DNA of 9,622 nucleotides from UBA1801 sp035353395 (GCA_035353395.1 DAOPZL010000080.1:1-9622); one strand, 5' to 3'; shown: positions 1-6,913, counted from the stretch's first letter. Notes: generated by a model not told the origin, from the sequence alone. Numbers and translations are program-made.

Positions 1-401
1 AGGGGGAGGCCGGCGTGGTGGCCGTCTTCGCCAAGCGCCTGCGCGACGGCCAGGCACCGAGGATCAACGGGGACGGACTCCAGACCCGGGACTTCGTGTT
101 CGCGCCCGACCTGGCGGAAGCCGCCGGCCTCGTGCTGCGGCAGCGGGCCACCGGGATCTTCAACCTCGGCACCGGCCGCGAGACCCGCATCCTGGACCTC
201 GCCCGGGGGCTGTGCGAGGCCGCGGGCATGGATCCCTCGCAGCTCCAGCACGCGGACGGCATCCCCGGGGAGCAGCGCCGCTCCGTCCTGGATCCGTCCA
301 AGGCCGCGCGCGAGCTGGGCTGGATCCCCCGCACGCCCCTCGCCGAGGGGCTCAGGATCACCTACGACTGGTTCCGCCGGAACCGGCAGGAGGAAGCATG
401 A
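1..401 (+). CDS. NAD-dependent sugar epimerase/dehydratase (GalE-like), C-terminal part
   Basis: The 5' end lies outside the window. The frame is open from the first bases and the visible 130 or so residues are the C-terminal half of an extended short-chain dehydrogenase of the UDP-glucose 4-epimerase type. Recognisable family elements, in order, are a GVVAVFAKRL-like helix, the GDGLQTRDFVF segment that lines the nucleotide-sugar site, FNLGTG, and a C-terminal LGWIPRTPLAEGL block before the terminal helix. The NAD-binding Rossmann motif and the catalytic Y-x-x-x-K are upstream and cannot be checked. Family members act in the cytoplasm and usually interconvert NDP-sugars; 4-epimerase is the likeliest activity, but a dehydratase or other epimerase is possible. 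The stop codon shares bases with the ATG of the next gene (ATGA at 398-401), so the two are translationally coupled. With the nucleotidyltransferase and hexosamine-type kinase downstream, a role in UDP-sugar salvage is inferred. Confidence 0.85.
   Translation, partial: GEAGVVAVFAKRLRDGQAPRINGDGLQTRDFVFAPDLAEAAGLVLRQRATGIFNLGTGRETRILDLARGLCEAAGMDPSQLQHADGIPGEQRRSVLDPSKAARELGWIPRTPLAEGLRITYDWFRRNRQEEA
388..393 (+). promoter_or_regulatory. Shine-Dalgarno site of the nucleotidyltransferase
   Basis: A perfect AGGAGG lies inside the last codons of the epimerase, four bases before the ATG at 398. It decides the start: the same frame stays open upstream to an ATG at 212, but that segment is out-of-frame epimerase sequence and has no comparable site. 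Confidence 0.8.
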
Positions 402-1306
402 AACCCCAGCTCCTGGTCATGGCCGCAGGCATCGGCTCCCGCTTCGGGGGCCTCAAGCAGCTCGAACCCGTGGGCCCGGACGGGGAGACGGTGATGGACT
501 ACGCCCTCTACGACGCCAAGCGGGCCGGCATCGAGCGGGTGGTCTTCGTGATCCGCAGGGACTTCGAGCAGGTCTTCCGCGAGCGGGTGGGCTCGAAGTA
601 CGCCCGCTGGATGGAGGTGGGCTACGCCTTCCAGGAACTGGACCTGCTGCCCGCGGGCTTCGCCCTTCCCGCCGGACGCACCAAGCCCTGGGGGACCGGC
701 CACGCGATCCTGGCCGCCCGGGACGAGATCCGGACCCCCTTCCTCGCCATCAACGCCGATGACTTCTACGGACGCAGGGCCTTCGAGCGCCTCGCCGAGT
801 TCCTGGGCCGCCCGGCGGACGGCGCCGCGGACAGCTACGCCATGGTGGCGTTCCAGATGGCGAACACCCTCTCGGAACACGGCACCGTGGCCCGGGGCGT
901 CTGCGAGGTGGGGGAGGACGGCCTGCTTCGGACGGTGGTGGAGCACACCGGGCTGGCTCCCGCCGGGGACGGGGTCCAGGAGACGGCCAAGGACGGCTCG
1001 ATCCGGCGGTTCACGGGCCGCGAGCCCGTCTCCATGAACTTCTGGGGATTCCGGCCGGGCCTCTTCGACCACCTGCGCGAGCGCTTCTCCGCCTTCCTGG
1101 CCGCCCGCGGCCAGGATCCCAAGGCCGAGTTCTTCATCCCGACCGTTGTGGATGAGCTGATCCGGGAAGGACGCGCCACGGTGCGCGTGCTGGAGACCCC
1201 GGACCGCTGGTTCGGCGTGACCTACCGGGAGGACAAGGACGCCGTCGTGGCCCGCATCCGGGCGCTCGTCCAGGCCGGCGAATATCCCGCGTCCCTCTGG
1301 AGCTGA
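398..1306 (+). CDS. Sugar-1-phosphate nucleotidyltransferase-like protein
   Basis: A 302-residue cytoplasmic protein of the nucleotidyltransferase (GT-A-like) fold. The N-terminus carries the nucleotide-binding signature as MAAGIGSRFGGLKQ (residues 8-21), a variant of the G-x-G-T/S-R pattern of sugar-phosphate nucleotidyltransferases. A PWGTGHA segment (about 97-103) and a metal-binding NADDFYG (119-125) follow. Family members condense an NTP with a sugar 1-phosphate to give an NDP-sugar and pyrophosphate. The base and sugar specificity cannot be read from the sequence. It overlaps the epimerase stop by four bases and ends three bases before the kinase start, so all three genes are probably one operon. 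The neighbouring kinase would supply a hexosamine 1-phosphate and the epimerase would act on the product; this assignment by context is inference. An uncharacterised nucleotidyltransferase with another substrate remains possible. Confidence 0.85.
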   Translation: MKPQLLVMAAGIGSRFGGLKQLEPVGPDGETVMDYALYDAKRAGIERVVFVIRRDFEQVFRERVGSKYARWMEVGYAFQELDLLPAGFALPAGRTKPWGTGHAILAARDEIRTPFLAINADDFYGRRAFERLAEFLGRPADGAADSYAMVAFQMANTLSEHGTVARGVCEVGEDGLLRTVVEHTGLAPAGDGVQETAKDGSIRRFTGREPVSMNFWGFRPGLFDHLRERFSAFLAARGQDPKAEFFIPTVVDELIREGRATVRVLETPDRWFGVTYREDKDAVVARIRALVQAGEYPASLWS

Positions 1307-1309
1307 ACG

Positions 1310-2580
1310 ATGACCTCGGACCTGCCCAAGATCGTCCTGAAGGACGTTGCCTGCCACTTCGCGATCCTGGGGGACTTCCTGGAAGCCGTGCCGTACGGGA
1401 ACGGACACATCAACGACACCTACGCGGCCATCTTCGACCAGGGCGGTACCAACGTCCGCTACATCCTCCAGCGCATCAACGACCGGGTCTTCAGGGAGCC
1501 CCTCAAGCTCATGGAGAACATCGCCCGCGTGACCAGCCACATCCGGGCCAAGCTGGAGGCCGGAGGCGTCGAGGACACGAGCCGGGAGGTCATGACGCTC
1601 GTGAAGACCCTCGAGGGCAGGGACTGCCACGTGGACGGCGAGGGACACGTCTGGCGGTGCTACATCTTCGTGGAGGGAGCCAAGAGCTACGACATCATCG
1701 AGAGCCCCGCCCAGGCCTTCCAGGCCGCGAAGGCCTTCGGCGCCTTCCAGCGGAACCTGATGGACTACGCGGGCCCCCGCCTGCACGAGACGATCCCCTG
1801 TTTCCACGACACCCGGGAGCGATTCCGGGCGCTGCAGAAGGCCATCGAGCGCGATCGCCACAACCGCGCGCGGCTGGCGAAGGAGGAGCTCTCCTTCGCC
1901 CTGGCCAACGAGGCGCTGGTGGACAGCCTGCTGGCCCTGAAGGCGCGCGGGGAGATCCCGGAACGGATCACCCACAACGACACGAAGCTGAACAACGTGC
2001 TGCTGGACGACGTCACGGGCGAAGGCATGTGCGTGCTGGACCTCGATACGGTCATGCCCGGCCTCAGTCTGTACGACTTCGGGGACATGGTGCGCACGGC
2101 GACCAATCCCGCGGCCGAGGACGAGCNNNNNNNNNNNNNNNNNNNNNNNNNNNNNNNNNNNNNNNNNNNNNNNNNNNNNNNNNNNNNNNNNNNNNNNNNN
2201 NNNNNNNNNNNNNNNNNNNNNNNNNNTACGACTTCGGGGACATGGTGCGCACGGCGACCAATCCCGCGGCCGAGGACGAGCGCGACCTCCGCAGGATCCA
2301 GGTCCAGGTGCCCATGTTCGAGGCCCTCGCCAGGGGCTACCTGGAGGGCATGGACGGCGCGCTCTCGCCCGCGGAGCGGGACCGCCTGGCCCTGGCGGGC
2401 AGGCTCCTCACCTTCGAGTGCGGCATCCGGTTCCTCACGGATTTCCTGGACGGGGACACCTACTTCCGGGTCCAGCGCGAAGGACACAACCTCGACCGCT
2501 GCCGCACCCAGTTCGCCCTGGTCCGCGCTCTGGAAGCCCAGGAGGAAGGGCTCTCCCGTTACGTCCAGTCCCTCACTTGA
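1310..2580 (+). CDS. nahK: N-acetylhexosamine 1-kinase-like phosphotransferase (interrupted by an assembly gap)
   Basis: A phosphotransferase-fold (APH/choline kinase-like) sugar kinase closely resembling, from memory, bifidobacterial NahK, which phosphorylates GlcNAc/GalNAc at C1 with ATP. Shared features are PYGNGHINDTY near the N-terminus, the catalytic-loop motif THNDTKLNN (H222, D224, N229), the metal-binding LDLDT (D244-D246) with MPG, YDFGD (255-259), then ECGIRFL (from 318), GDTYF (330-334) and HNL (341-343). A 100-N gap sits inside the gene, flanked on both sides by the same 55 bases. Collapsing the duplicate plus the Ns (155 bases) restores one frame of 371 residues, against about 359 for NahK, so the gene is very probably intact. 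A GGAG at 1299-1302 serves the ATG, three bases after the nucleotidyltransferase stop. Its last eight bases overlap the convergent permease gene. Sugar specificity (GlcNAc, GalNAc or another hexose) is not proven by sequence. Confidence 0.85.
2072..2281. repeat. Exact 55-base duplication flanking gap 1
   Basis: Bases 2072-2126 and 2227-2281 are identical over 55 positions (both begin TACGACTTCGGGG and end GAGGACGAGC) and encode the same kinase segment, on either side of 100 Ns. This is what overlapping contig ends of a k=55 assembly graph look like when scaffolded without merging. It is not a biological repeat as far as the sequence shows. Confidence 0.9.
2127..2226. other. Assembly gap of 100 Ns (probably zero missing bases)
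   Basis: A run of exactly 100 Ns, the conventional placeholder for an unknown gap. The identical flanks and the restored kinase frame on collapse argue that nothing is missing. Confidence 0.95.
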
Positions 2581-3427
2581 CGGCGCCCAGGGCCAGGCCC
2601 TTCACCAGGTAGCGCTGCAGCCAGGCGAACATGATGGACACCGGCAGCGTCGCGAGCAGCGTGGCGGCCATCACCTGGTGCCATTCCACGGTGTAGCGGC
2701 CCGCCACCAGGTCGGTGATCTGCACCGTCAGGGTCTTGTTCGCGTCCGAGCGGATCAGGGTGTAGACGACGGCGAACTCGTTCCAGGCGTTGATGAACGT
2801 GAAGATGGCGGTCACCACCATCGCCGGGGCCGCCAGGGGCAGGAACACCTTGAGGATGGCCCGGGCGCGCCCGCACCCTTCCAGCCACGCCGATTCCTCC
2901 AGGTCGCGGGGAATGGTCGCGAAGTAGGAGGACATCATCCAGACGGCGAAGGCGATGTTGAAGGCGGCGTAGGCCACGATGACGCTGATGTGCTTGTCGA
3001 CCAGGTTGCCCTCGCCCCAGTGGATCATCGCCGCCAGGCGGAACAGGCCGATGACCAGGAGGACGGGAGCCAGCATCTGGGTCACCAGGAGGAACTGCCG
3101 GTAGAAGCCCTTGCCCCGGAAGGGGTAGCGCGCCATGGCGTAGGCCGCGGGAATGCTCACCGCGATCGCGAGCACGGTGGCGCTGAGGCTCACGACGAGG
3201 CTGTTCTTCAGGGCGATGCCGAACTTCGCGGCGTCCCACATGTCCGCGAAGTTGGCCCAGCGGAAGTAGCTCGGCAGCCACCGCGCGGGAAAGACGAAGA
3301 CCTCCTCCGCCGGCTTGACGGCCGTGAGGAACATCACCGCGAAGGGGAACAGCACCACCACGACCAGGGGCGACAGGGCGAGCCAGCAGACGAGGCTTCG
3401 GCGCAGCTTGCGGGAATCGACGCGCAT
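2573..3427 (-). CDS. Carbohydrate ABC transporter permease, MalG type
   Basis: A 284-residue inner-membrane permease of the binding-protein-dependent transport family (CUT1 / MalG-like, about 280 residues). An N-terminal hydrophobic segment (LALSPLVVVVLFPFAVMFL) is followed by the periplasmic loop typical of MalG, then further hydrophobic segments to a total of about six. The cytoplasmic EAA loop that docks on the ATPase reads EESAWLEGCGRARAILKVFLPLAAP, close to consensus. The C-terminus (VKGLALGAVK) is characteristic of the family. The ATG shares one base with the upstream permease stop (TGATG) and is preceded by a GGAGG-rich site, giving translational coupling. The partner permease, binding protein and ATPase are all nearby. 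The substrate is unknown from sequence; context with the NahK-like kinase suggests a hexosamine-containing sugar. The 3' end overlaps the convergent kinase gene by eight bases. Confidence 0.95.
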   Translation of the reverse strand: MRVDSRKLRRSLVCWLALSPLVVVVLFPFAVMFLTAVKPAEEVFVFPARWLPSYFRWANFADMWDAAKFGIALKNSLVVSLSATVLAIAVSIPAAYAMARYPFRGKGFYRQFLLVTQMLAPVLLVIGLFRLAAMIHWGEGNLVDKHISVIVAYAAFNIAFAVWMMSSYFATIPRDLEESAWLEGCGRARAILKVFLPLAAPAMVVTAIFTFINAWNEFAVVYTLIRSDANKTLTVQITDLVAGRYTVEWHQVMAATLLATLPVSIMFAWLQRYLVKGLALGAVK

Positions 3428-4311
3428 CAGGCCCCCTCCCCTTCCTTGGGCTGGATCTTGAGATAGATCATGGTGAAGCACATCAGCATCACGAGCATCA
3501 CCAGGGAGACTGCGGCGGCCTCGCCGGGCTTGCCGAGCCGGAAGCCCTTCTCGTAGAGGTAGGTGACCAGGATGTGCGTGGAGTTGCTCGGCCCGCCCTG
3601 GGTCATGACCCAGATGATCGGGAAGGAGTTGAACACGTAGATCACGTTCAGCACGATGGCCATGTTGATGAACGGCCGCAGGAGCGGGAAGGTCAGCTTC
3701 CGGAACTGCTGCCAGGCGCTCGCGCCGTCGAGCCGCGCGGCCTCGTAGATGTCGCCGGGCACGGAGGAGAGCCCGCCCAGGAAGATGGTGACCGTGAAGG
3801 GCACGGACACCAGGATGCCCACCAGGATCTCCACCGGGAACGCCCACTCGGAGGTCGCGAGCCAGTGGATCGGCGCGTCGATCATCCCCAGCCTCTGGAG
3901 CGTCACGTTCACCATGCCGTACTCGTCGTTGAAGGCCCAGCGCCACACGATGGCGGTCATCGTCAGGGACACGGACCAGGGCAGCATCACGAGGGTCCGG
4001 GCGATGCCGCGGCCGTAGAAGTCCTGGTGGAGGATCAGCGCCACGGGCACCGACACCGCGACAGTCCCGCCCACCACGCCCAGGGTCCACCAGAGCGTGC
4101 GCCAGACCGAGGCGACGAACACCGGATCCTCGAAGAGCTTCCGGAAGTTGTCGAGCCCGCAGAAGCCCTTGAGCAGCCCGAAGCGGGAAACCTCGTGCAC
4201 GGACTGGAACACGATGTTGTACAGCGGGTAGCAGATGATGAACAAGGCCAGCGCGAAGCTGGGGATGATCAGGAGCCAGGGCGTCAGCCGGCCGAACGAG
4301 ATCCGAGTCAT
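3427..4311 (-). CDS. Carbohydrate ABC transporter permease, MalF/UgpA type
   Basis: A 294-residue inner-membrane permease, partner of the MalG-type protein. The N-terminal helix (PWLLIIPSFALALFIICYPL) is followed by the SVHEVSRFG...GLDNFRKLF loop typical of CUT1 permeases, roughly six membrane segments in all, and a cytoplasmic EAA loop EAARLDGASAWQQFRKLTFPLL that contacts the ATPase. I place the start at 4311: from there the protein begins a few residues before the first helix as usual, with an AAGG eight bases upstream. The frame stays open to an ATG at 4371, but that extension would translate through a strong hairpin, so I reject it. The weak ribosome site and the hairpin spacer upstream suggest lower expression than the binding protein. 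The stop overlaps the next ATG by one base. Confidence 0.93.
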   Translation of the reverse strand: MTRISFGRLTPWLLIIPSFALALFIICYPLYNIVFQSVHEVSRFGLLKGFCGLDNFRKLFEDPVFVASVWRTLWWTLGVVGGTVAVSVPVALILHQDFYGRGIARTLVMLPWSVSLTMTAIVWRWAFNDEYGMVNVTLQRLGMIDAPIHWLATSEWAFPVEILVGILVSVPFTVTIFLGGLSSVPGDIYEAARLDGASAWQQFRKLTFPLLRPFINMAIVLNVIYVFNSFPIIWVMTQGGPSNSTHILVTYLYEKGFRLGKPGEAAAVSLVMLVMLMCFTMIYLKIQPKEGEGA

Positions 4312-4336
4312 GCGACAAGCCTTATGGATCGTTTGG

Positions 4337-4366
4337 AAAAGCCCACCGGGCGGGATGCCCGGTGGG
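4337..4366 (-). terminator. Rho-independent terminator/attenuator between binding protein and permeases
   Basis: Read on the - strand, a perfect 10-bp GC-rich stem (arms 4357-4366 and 4342-4351, CCCACCGGGC paired with GCCCGGTGGG, five-base loop) is followed one base later by TTTT (4340-4337). It lies after the binding-protein stop and ends about 25 bases before the permease ATG. The T-run is short, so partial read-through into the permeases is expected. No T-run follows on the + strand. Confidence 0.7.
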
Positions 4367-4391
4367 TGCATGGACGAGCATGAATCCAGAC

Positions 4392-4416
4392 TCCCGCCGC
4401 CGCAAGGACGGCGGGA
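4392..4416 (-). other. Second hairpin just after the binding-protein stop
   Basis: Arms 4409-4416 and 4392-4399 form a perfect 8-bp stem (TCCCGCCG with CGGCGGGA) around a nine-base loop, starting ten bases after the stop codon on the - strand. There is no following T-run, so it is not a terminator by itself. Its position fits an mRNA-stabilising 3' structure, comparable in position to the REP hairpins after malE in E. coli. That function is inference. Confidence 0.5.
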
Positions 4417-4425
4417 TCGTTCCAG

Positions 4426-5655
4426 CTACTTGCCCAGGGCCTTGTTGGCCTCGTCGGCCGCGCGCTTCAGCGCGTCGGCGGGCTTGGCCTTGCCGAGGTA
4501 GACGGCCTGCATCGCGTCGCCCACGGCCTTGGCCGTGTCCTCCCAGCCCGTGATGGTCGGCGCAAAGCGCGCGTGGGGCAGGAGGTTCACGAACGCCTTG
4601 GTGTCGGGATCCGAGAACTGGGGCGCGGCGGCCTCCTCCTTCGTGGTCGGCAGGAAGCCCTCGCCGCTGGTGAAGGCGACGCGCGGAGCCTTGGTGAAGA
4701 GGAAGTCCAGGAACTTCCAGGCGGTCTTCTTCACCTTGGAGTTCTTGAACATCACCATGGAATCGGTCACGGCGTAGGTCGCGTTGGCCGTTCCCATGGG
4801 CACGGGGGCGATGCCGTACTTGAGGTTGGGAGCCTCCTTCTTGATCTGCTTGGCCAGGAACGGCGCGGAGATCACCATGCTGACGCGGCCCTGCTTGAAG
4901 AGGTTCTGCACGTCCTCGCGGCTGTAGTTGGTCACGCCGGGCTGGGTCAGGCCCTGGTCGATCATCGTCTTGTAGAGCGTGGCGGCCTTGACGCCGGCGG
5001 GAGAGGAGAAGGCGGCCTTGCCGTCCTTGCCCACGACCTCGCCGCCGTTCGTCCACAGGGCGTAGTACCAGTACACGTCGGTCTCGATCTCCTTGCCCTG
5101 CAGGCCGAAACCGTAGCTGCCGGCGGCCTTGATCTTCTTCGAGGCGGCCATGACGTCGTTCCAGGTCTTGGGCCCGTTCGGGAACCCGGCCTTGGTCAGG
5201 GTCTCCTTGTTGTAGTAGAGGGCGCGGGCGGAGGCGGCGATCGGGAGGCCGTAGGTCTTGCCGCTGATCTGGCCGGGCGCCAGGAAGGCGCCGATGAAAC
5301 GGTTCTTGAAGGCGGCGTCCATGTAGCCGTCCAGGGGTTCGGCCATGTCGTCCTTCACGAAGTCGAGCAGCCAGCGGGTGCCGATGATCGCCAGGTCCGC
5401 GTTGGTGCCCCCGCCGATGTCGGTCTGCAGCTTCTGCTGGAGGGTGTCCCAGTTCACCATCTCGATCTTGACGGAGTTGCCGGGATTCGCCTTCTCGAAG
5501 GCCTCGGCCATCTTCTTGAAGTATGGCTCGGTCTGGTCGCTGTAGTAGGCCACGGTCACCCGGACCGTGTCCGCCTGGACCGCGAGTCCAGCCAGTCCGA
5601 CGGCGGTCAGCGCGACAGCCGCCCGGGTCATTCGATGAGTAAGGCGTCCCTGCAT
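4426..5655 (-). CDS. Periplasmic solute-binding protein of the sugar ABC transporter (family 1)
   Basis: A 409-residue extracellular solute-binding protein of the MalE/UgpB class, usual length 400-450. Residues 1-28 form a Sec signal peptide: a basic start (RLTHRMTR), a hydrophobic core (AAVALTAVGLAGLAV) and a likely cleavage after VQA. There is no lipobox cysteine, so the mature protein should be soluble in the periplasm. The mature N-terminus (VTVAYYSDQTEPYFKKMAEAFEKANPG) and the following WDTLQQKLQTDIGGG / DLAIIGTRWLLDF segments are the usual family opening, and a FLPTTKEEA-type segment lies near the C-terminus. It captures a sugar or oligosaccharide and delivers it to the two permeases downstream. 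The start at 5655 is fixed by AGGAGG five bases upstream; an in-frame ATG at 5712 would translate a repetitive leader and is rejected. The ligand cannot be read directly. Confidence 0.95.
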   Translation of the reverse strand: MQGRLTHRMTRAAVALTAVGLAGLAVQADTVRVTVAYYSDQTEPYFKKMAEAFEKANPGNSVKIEMVNWDTLQQKLQTDIGGGTNADLAIIGTRWLLDFVKDDMAEPLDGYMDAAFKNRFIGAFLAPGQISGKTYGLPIAASARALYYNKETLTKAGFPNGPKTWNDVMAASKKIKAAGSYGFGLQGKEIETDVYWYYALWTNGGEVVGKDGKAAFSSPAGVKAATLYKTMIDQGLTQPGVTNYSREDVQNLFKQGRVSMVISAPFLAKQIKKEAPNLKYGIAPVPMGTANATYAVTDSMVMFKNSKVKKTAWKFLDFLFTKAPRVAFTSGEGFLPTTKEEAAAPQFSDPDTKAFVNLLPHARFAPTITGWEDTAKAVGDAMQAVYLGKAKPADALKRAADEANKALGK

Positions 5656-5660
5656 GGCTT

Positions 5661-5666
5661 CCTCCT
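5661..5666 (-). promoter_or_regulatory. Shine-Dalgarno site of the binding-protein gene
   Basis: AGGAGG on the - strand, five bases before the ATG at 5655. It is a consensus site, in contrast with the weaker site before the downstream permease gene, and it settles the start codon of the binding protein. Confidence 0.85.
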
Positions 5667-5710
5667 GAGTGGTTTTTGAGTGGTTTTGGAGTGGTCCTTG
5701 ATTGGCTTTC
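5667..5710 (-). repeat. Four tandem 11-bp repeats in the leader of the binding-protein gene
   Basis: On the + strand, GAGTGG begins at 5667, 5678 and 5689 and the variant GATTGG at 5700, each exactly 11 bases apart and each followed by a T-rich tail (GAGTGGTTTTT and variants). On the - strand, which is the transcript sense, this reads as AAAAACCACTC units ending directly against the Shine-Dalgarno site. The array therefore probably lies in the 5' untranslated region. It may be an operator array, an unstructured translation-enhancing leader, or an RNA-binding site. Confidence 0.7.
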
Positions 5711-5715
5711 AAGGT

Positions 5716-5721
5716 AATCTA
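5716..5721 (-). promoter_or_regulatory. Candidate -10 element for the transporter operon
   Basis: TAGATT on the - strand inside GGGTAGATTACC, about 60 bases before the binding-protein ATG. A similar GGGTAGAATGG precedes the kinase gene at 7946. Any -35 element would fall inside the N gap, so the call rests on the hexamer and position only. Confidence 0.35.
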
Positions 5722-5724
5722 CCC

Positions 5725-5824
5725 NNNNNNNNNNNNNNNNNNNNNNNNNNNNNNNNNNNNNNNNNNNNNNNNNNNNNNNNNNNNNNNNNNNNNNNNNNNN
5801 NNNNNNNNNNNNNNNNNNNNNNNN
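5725..5824. other. Assembly gap of 100 Ns with real missing sequence
   Basis: One hundred Ns with no duplication between flanks, unlike the other two gaps. It hides the start codon of the ATPase and probably much of the divergent promoter/operator region. Its true length is unknown. Confidence 0.95.
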
Positions 5825-6906
5825 CAGTGCAACTGATCGGCATCTTCAAGCGCTTCGGGGACGTGGAGGTCGTGCACGGCATCGATCTGGAGATCTCGGA
5901 CGGCGAGTTCGTGGTGCTGGTGGGTCCCAGCGGCTGCGGCAAGACCACCGTGATGCGCATGGTGGCCGGCCTGGAGGACATCAGCGGGGGCGAGCTGCTC
6001 ATCGGCGGCAAGCGCGCCAACCGCCTGCCGCCCCAGCAGCGCAACATCGCCATGGTCTTCCAGAGCTACGCGCTCTACCCGCACCTGTCCGTCTACGAGA
6101 ACATCGCCTTCGGGCCCCGCATCCGCAAGGAGCCGGAATCCGAGTTCCGCACGCGGATCCAGGCCGTCGCCAAGACCCTGAACCTGACCCCGTACCTCGA
6201 GCGCCTGCCGAGGGCCCTGTCGGGCGGGCAGCGGCAGCGGGTCGCGATGGGACGCGCCGTCGTGCGGGAACCGGAGCTCTTCCTGTTCGACGAGCCCCTG
6301 TCCAACCTGGACGCGAAGCTGAGGGTGCAGATGCGGACCGAGATCAAGGCCCTCCACCAGCGGCTGCGGAACACGATCATCTACGTGACCCACGACCAGA
6401 TCGAGGCCATGACCCTGGCCGACCGGATCGTAGTGATGAACGCCGGCCGGATCGAGCAGGTCGGACGTCCCCTGGAGCTCTACGACCGCCCGGCCAATCT
6501 CTTCGTGGCCGGATTCATCGGCTCGCCGGCCATGAACTTCCTCGAGGGGACGGTCGCGGCGGACGGGGAGGGCCTGGCGCTGGCGACGGATGGAGGTTCC
6601 CGGTTCCCGCTCCCCGAGGGCTGCGCCGGGCCCGGAAGCCGGATCACCCTGGGGATCCGGCCGGAGCACGTGGAACTGGCGCAGGACGGGCCCATCGCCA
6701 TGAACGTGGACGTGGTCGAGCCCACCGGGGCCGAGACCCACCTCTACAGCAAGTTCGACGAAACGCCCTTCTGCGTGGCGGAGAAGCAGAGGCTGGACAT
6801 CCGCCCGGGACAGGAGGTCCACTTGGCGTTCCCCGCGAACCGCATCCACCTGTTCGACGCCCGGAGCGGCACACGCCTCGACCACGCGGGGGTCGGCTCC
6901 CGGTAG
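5825..6906 (+). CDS. Sugar ABC transporter ATPase, MalK/UgpC type (start codon in gap)
   Basis: The readable part gives 359 residues plus stop. The family is usually 360-380 residues, so only a few N-terminal residues are hidden in the gap. Counting from the first readable codon (GTG at 5827): Walker A GPSGCGKTT at 33-41, Q-loop FQSYALYPH from 78, signature LSGGQRQR from 131, Walker B LFLFDEP with D155-E156, and switch histidine H189 in VTHDQ. All catalytic elements are present. A C-terminal regulatory TOBE/OB region of about 120 residues follows, with GIRPEHVEL and VEPTGAETHLY. The protein hydrolyses ATP at the cytoplasmic face to drive import by the paired permeases. It is transcribed divergently from the other transporter genes, and the GntR regulator follows 51 bases later. 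MalK-type ATPases sometimes serve several importers, so pairing with the adjacent permeases is likely but not certain. Confidence 0.93.
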
Positions 6907-6913
6907 GCCGGAT

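Noticed and set aside
362..1975. 537-codon open frame on the - strand opposite the nucleotidyltransferase and kinase
   Set aside because: It is antisense to two well-supported genes, has no recognisable motifs and low-complexity composition. Long antisense frames are expected in GC-rich coding DNA.
2072..2281. The 55-base duplications as biological direct repeats or target-site duplications of an inserted element
   Set aside because: Both have exactly the same length, both flank exactly 100 Ns, and both lie within conserved coding sequence whose frame is restored on collapse. That is an assembly signature, not an insertion.
1310..3466. 718-codon + strand frame starting as the kinase and continuing to 3466
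   Set aside because: Past the N gap it is in the wrong frame. The duplicate-flank gap shifts the frame, and the downstream part is antisense to the MalG-type permease gene.
4312..4371. Upstream ATG at 4371 adding 20 residues to the MalF-type permease
   Set aside because: The extension would be encoded by the terminator-like hairpin and is not a usual permease N-terminus.
4573..5679. 368-codon + strand frame opposite the binding-protein gene
   Set aside because: It is antisense to a clear binding protein with signal peptide and ribosome site; its composition is typical of a shadow frame.
5656..5712. Upstream ATG at 5712 adding 19 residues to the binding protein
   Set aside because: The added residues are translated from the 11-bp repeats and the Shine-Dalgarno itself, and would bury the signal peptide. 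The AGGAGG points to the ATG at 5655.
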